Below, piece after piece: positions 62,140 to 64,000 of a stretch of 64,000 nt of DNA (its first letter is position 1; every line of letters begins with the position of its first letter). The position numbers and the translations under genes are program-made. The notes beneath the pieces were generated by a model. It had not been told where the DNA came from. It ran no database searches and worked only from the letters and a program-made list of their open reading frames with translations. The stretch comes from JAKACA01 sp963735115 (GTDB taxonomy: Bacteria; Actinomycetota; Acidimicrobiia; Acidimicrobiales; Bog-793): contig CAVTJR010000003.1 in NCBI GenBank assembly GCA_963735115.1, positions 1,674,001 through 1,738,000 of the forward strand, in the 5' to 3' direction.

Positions 62140-62707
62140 TTGAGCGTCACTGACTATGTGATCGACATCCTGCTCATCGCCATAATCTTCCGGCTGGTAC
62201 GCCCCAGGGAGCTCAGTCTCCGTTCGGCGTTCCTTCCGCTAATTCTGATGGTGGCGGCCGGAGTTATCTACCTTCGACCGTCCTCACTCGGTGGCGATGA
62301 CGTCATCCGCATCGTCATCCTGGCCGCCGCTGGCGTTGTGCTGGGTACGCTGAGCGGCCTTGCTGACCGACTTTGGCGCGACGAGCGTGGGCGACTGCTC
62401 GCTCGGGCCGGGGCACTATCAGTCGCCGCCTGGGTGCTCGGCATGGGTTTCCGGTTTGGGTTTGCCTACTACGCCTACCACTCCGGGGGCATCGCAGTCG
62501 CAAACTTCTCGAGGCACCACCACATCTCGGGCTCGCACATCTGAACCAGCCCTGGTCATCATGGCATTTGGCCAGGTCCTCGCCCGAGTGGGGGTCCTGC
62601 AGGCGCGGCGGGGGCGGGCGACTCCGTCGAGCAGTCGGGCACGACAGAAGGGAGCCTTCCCTGAGGTCAGCAGAACCTACCAGCCAGATATCGGCGGCAC
62701 GAGATGA
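62140..62707 (+). pseudogene. Truncated/frameshifted DUF1453-like membrane protein
   Basis: TTG 62140 (CAGGAGAG upstream) opens a 134-codon frame with four to five helices: VTDYVIDILLIAIIFRLVRP, LILMVAAGVIYLRPSSLGGD and AWVLGMGFRFGFAYYAYHSG. It stops at TGA 62542-62544, where relatives have Trp (HIWT...). The missing last helix, ALVIMAFGQVLARVGVLQAR, follows directly in another frame, running to a stop at 62707. So a TGG to TGA change plus a small deletion truncates the protein. The 134-aa product might still be made. It lies between two LAL regulator genes. Confidence 0.6.
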
Positions 62708-62835
62708 CCAGACACAACGCTTTCCTCGCAGGATCGTGTGCCGCCGATGATCGAGGAGATCCACCCGACGGCCCGACTGGTGACCGGAGCCACGTCGGGC
62801 GCGTGCAGTTCAGGTCCCGCGTAGCGAGCTGATCG

Positions 62836-64000
62836 ATGCTCCTCGGCCGCCGCAATGAATGTCTGACCCTTACGCGGCTGTTAGAGACGGCGCGGTCAGG
62901 CTCGAGTGGGGTACTCGTGGTGCGCGGTGCCGCAGGGGTCGGCAAGTCTGCGCTGTTGGAGTTCGCTCTCGACTCGGCGTTCGGGTTCCGCGTCGCACGC
63001 GCCGCCGGGGTTGAATCGGAGATGGAGCTTGCCTTCGCCGGGCTGCATCAGTTGTGCGCACCGCTGCTCGACGGATTGCCTAGCCTCCCGGCGCCACAGC
63101 GAGGTGCTATCGAGACAGCATTCGGCCTGAGCGAGGGCCCGCAGGCCGACGTGTTTCTCGTCGGCCTGGCCGTGCTCAGCCTGCTCTCCGAAGCCACCCG
63201 GGAGGAGCCCCTTCTCTGCGTCATCGACGACGCCCACTGGCTTGACCGCGCCTCTTTGCAAGCCTTAGCGCTGGCGTCTCGCCGCCTCGAGGCAGATTCG
63301 GTGGCTGTCCTGTTCGCGGCGAGGGACCCGAACGAGCGAAACGAGCTCGTCGGGTTCCCGGAACTGCTTCTCGAGGGGCTCTCGGACACCGACGCTATGC
63401 AGCTCTTGGCGTCGCTGATTAAGGGCCGTCTCGATGACAAGGTGGCAGCACGGATCGTTGCCGAATCCCAGGGCAACCCGCTCGCGCTGCTCGAGCTACC
63501 GCGCACCTCGAGACCGGCCGACCTCGCCGGTGGCTTCGCTCTCGCCTCCGTACCGCTCTCCAGTCGTCTCGAGGAGTCCTTTCGCCGGCGAGCCGAACAC
63601 CTGCCGCAAGAAACCCAACGCTTTCTCCTGCTGGCAGCCGCGGAACCCGTTGGAGATGGGGCGGTCCTTTGGCGGGCGGCAGCGAGCCTCGGAATCTCAA
63701 AGGACGCGGCCGCACCTGCCGAGGAAGACGAGCTGCTTGATGTCGGCGCGCTCGTCCGGTTCCGCCATCCGCTTGTGCGCTCAGCCCTGTACCGGGCGAG
63801 CTCGGCGATACAACGCCGATGTATCCACGCCGCGCTGGCAGAGGCGACCGATCCTGAGCTCGACCCGGACCGACGCGCCTGGCACCGCGCTCACGCCGCC
63901 CGCGAACCCGACGAGAGCGTCGCCGAGGAACTCGAGCGCTCAGCTGGCCGAGCGCGAGCACGCGGCGGCCACGCAGCGGCAGCTGCCTTCCTCGAGCGAT
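62836..64000 (+). CDS. LuxR-family (LAL-type) ATPase regulator (partial, runs off right edge)
   Basis: Open from ATG 62836 to the window end (388 residues); a stop codon lies directly upstream in frame, so this is the first usable start. It has LLGRRNECLTLTRLLETARS, Walker A GAAGVGKS (31-38), ESEMELAFAGLHQLCAPLLD, Walker B LLCVIDDAHWLDRASLQALA and QGNPLALLELPRTSR. It continues with RFRHPLVRSALYRASSAIQR, the standard LAL order. The TPR region and the LuxR HTH are expected beyond the edge. It directly follows two decayed genes and may be the retained copy of a duplicated regulator. Confidence 0.88.
   Translation, partial: MLLGRRNECLTLTRLLETARSGSSGVLVVRGAAGVGKSALLEFALDSAFGFRVARAAGVESEMELAFAGLHQLCAPLLDGLPSLPAPQRGAIETAFGLSEGPQADVFLVGLAVLSLLSEATREEPLLCVIDDAHWLDRASLQALALASRRLEADSVAVLFAARDPNERNELVGFPELLLEGLSDTDAMQLLASLIKGRLDDKVAARIVAESQGNPLALLELPRTSRPADLAGGFALASVPLSSRLEESFRRRAEHLPQETQRFLLLAAAEPVGDGAVLWRAAASLGISKDAAAPAEEDELLDVGALVRFRHPLVRSALYRASSAIQRRCIHAALAEATDPELDPDRRAWHRAHAAREPDESVAEELERSAGRARARGGHAAAAAFLER

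Noticed and set aside
3907..62544. TGA read as tryptophan or selenocysteine (two Trp positions are TGA)
   Set aside because: TGA is the normal stop of many intact genes here, and both affected genes also carry indels. No selenocysteine-insertion-like hairpin was seen.
1..64000. CRISPR arrays, prophage structural genes, replication origin
   Set aside because: No regularly spaced repeats, phage head/tail genes or DnaA-box clusters were seen while reading through the window.

Overview
The window is high-GC DNA from an actinobacterium. The supporting signs are GTG/TTG starts, an F420-type (DDN family) oxidoreductase, a maltokinase-cap-like protein, PspC, FxsA, XdhC, a secreted WNGSKW-repeat protein, and many very large LuxR-type ATPase regulators. 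An uncultured Acidimicrobiia- or Thermoleophilia-like lineage fits best, but no rRNA or phylogenetic marker is present to settle it. The genes are densely packed on both strands. No rRNA, complete tRNA, CRISPR array or replication origin was seen.

Layout. 0-9 kb: a membrane/secreted-repeat protein cut by the window edge, XdhC, a fatty-acid desaturase coupled to a small membrane protein, a broken membrane-protein gene, an SGNH lipoprotein, FxsA, a secreted repeat protein and an acyl-CoA synthetase. 9-15 kb: a zinc-ribbon/cyclase/ATPase regulator, a frameshifted OsmC gene, a DUF4242 protein and a TPR regulator. 14.4-20.1 kb: the metabolic core, a PaaX-type repressor divergent from boxC-boxB-benzoate-CoA ligase. 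These genes give aerobic CoA-dependent benzoate degradation: ligation, epoxidation, then ring cleavage. The reductase boxA is not in the window. 20.1-24.1 kb: a minus-strand operon (small protein, TetR, SDR, TRIP13-like AAA+, DDN-type oxidoreductase, maltokinase-cap-like protein) behind an AT-rich perfect palindrome. 24.3-27.3 kb: an AraC-VOC-cupin-small ORF-PIG-L run, then MmcQ/YjbR. 27.3-38.6 kb: phosphotransferase, esterase, large penicillin-acylase-family protein, threonine synthase, UBP zinc finger, cNMP-binding flavoprotein, DUF899 and a secreted protein.

38.6-64 kb is regulatory and decaying. It has three large LuxR-type (LAL) regulators with open frames: 38.7 kb, 51.4 kb and one running off the right edge. 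Around them lie broken genes: a GH15 glucoamylase-like gene, an MMPL exporter, a cyclase/ATPase regulator, a fourth LAL regulator and a DUF1453-like membrane gene. A truncated IS3 orfA and a 3'-half tRNA-Gly fragment flanked by direct repeats mark an old integration or rearrangement point near 54.3-55.4 kb. Intact islands in this stretch are a redox operon (SDR-cupin-TrxR-like), DUF4386, PspC, MFS and a nucleotidyltransferase with a probable leaderless autoregulated promoter.

Most lesions are single-base indels or TGG to TGA changes. Real pseudogenes and local sequence errors cannot be told apart without reads. Against pure sequencing error, several neighbouring genes longer than 2.5 kb are perfectly open, and some broken genes also carry real deletions.
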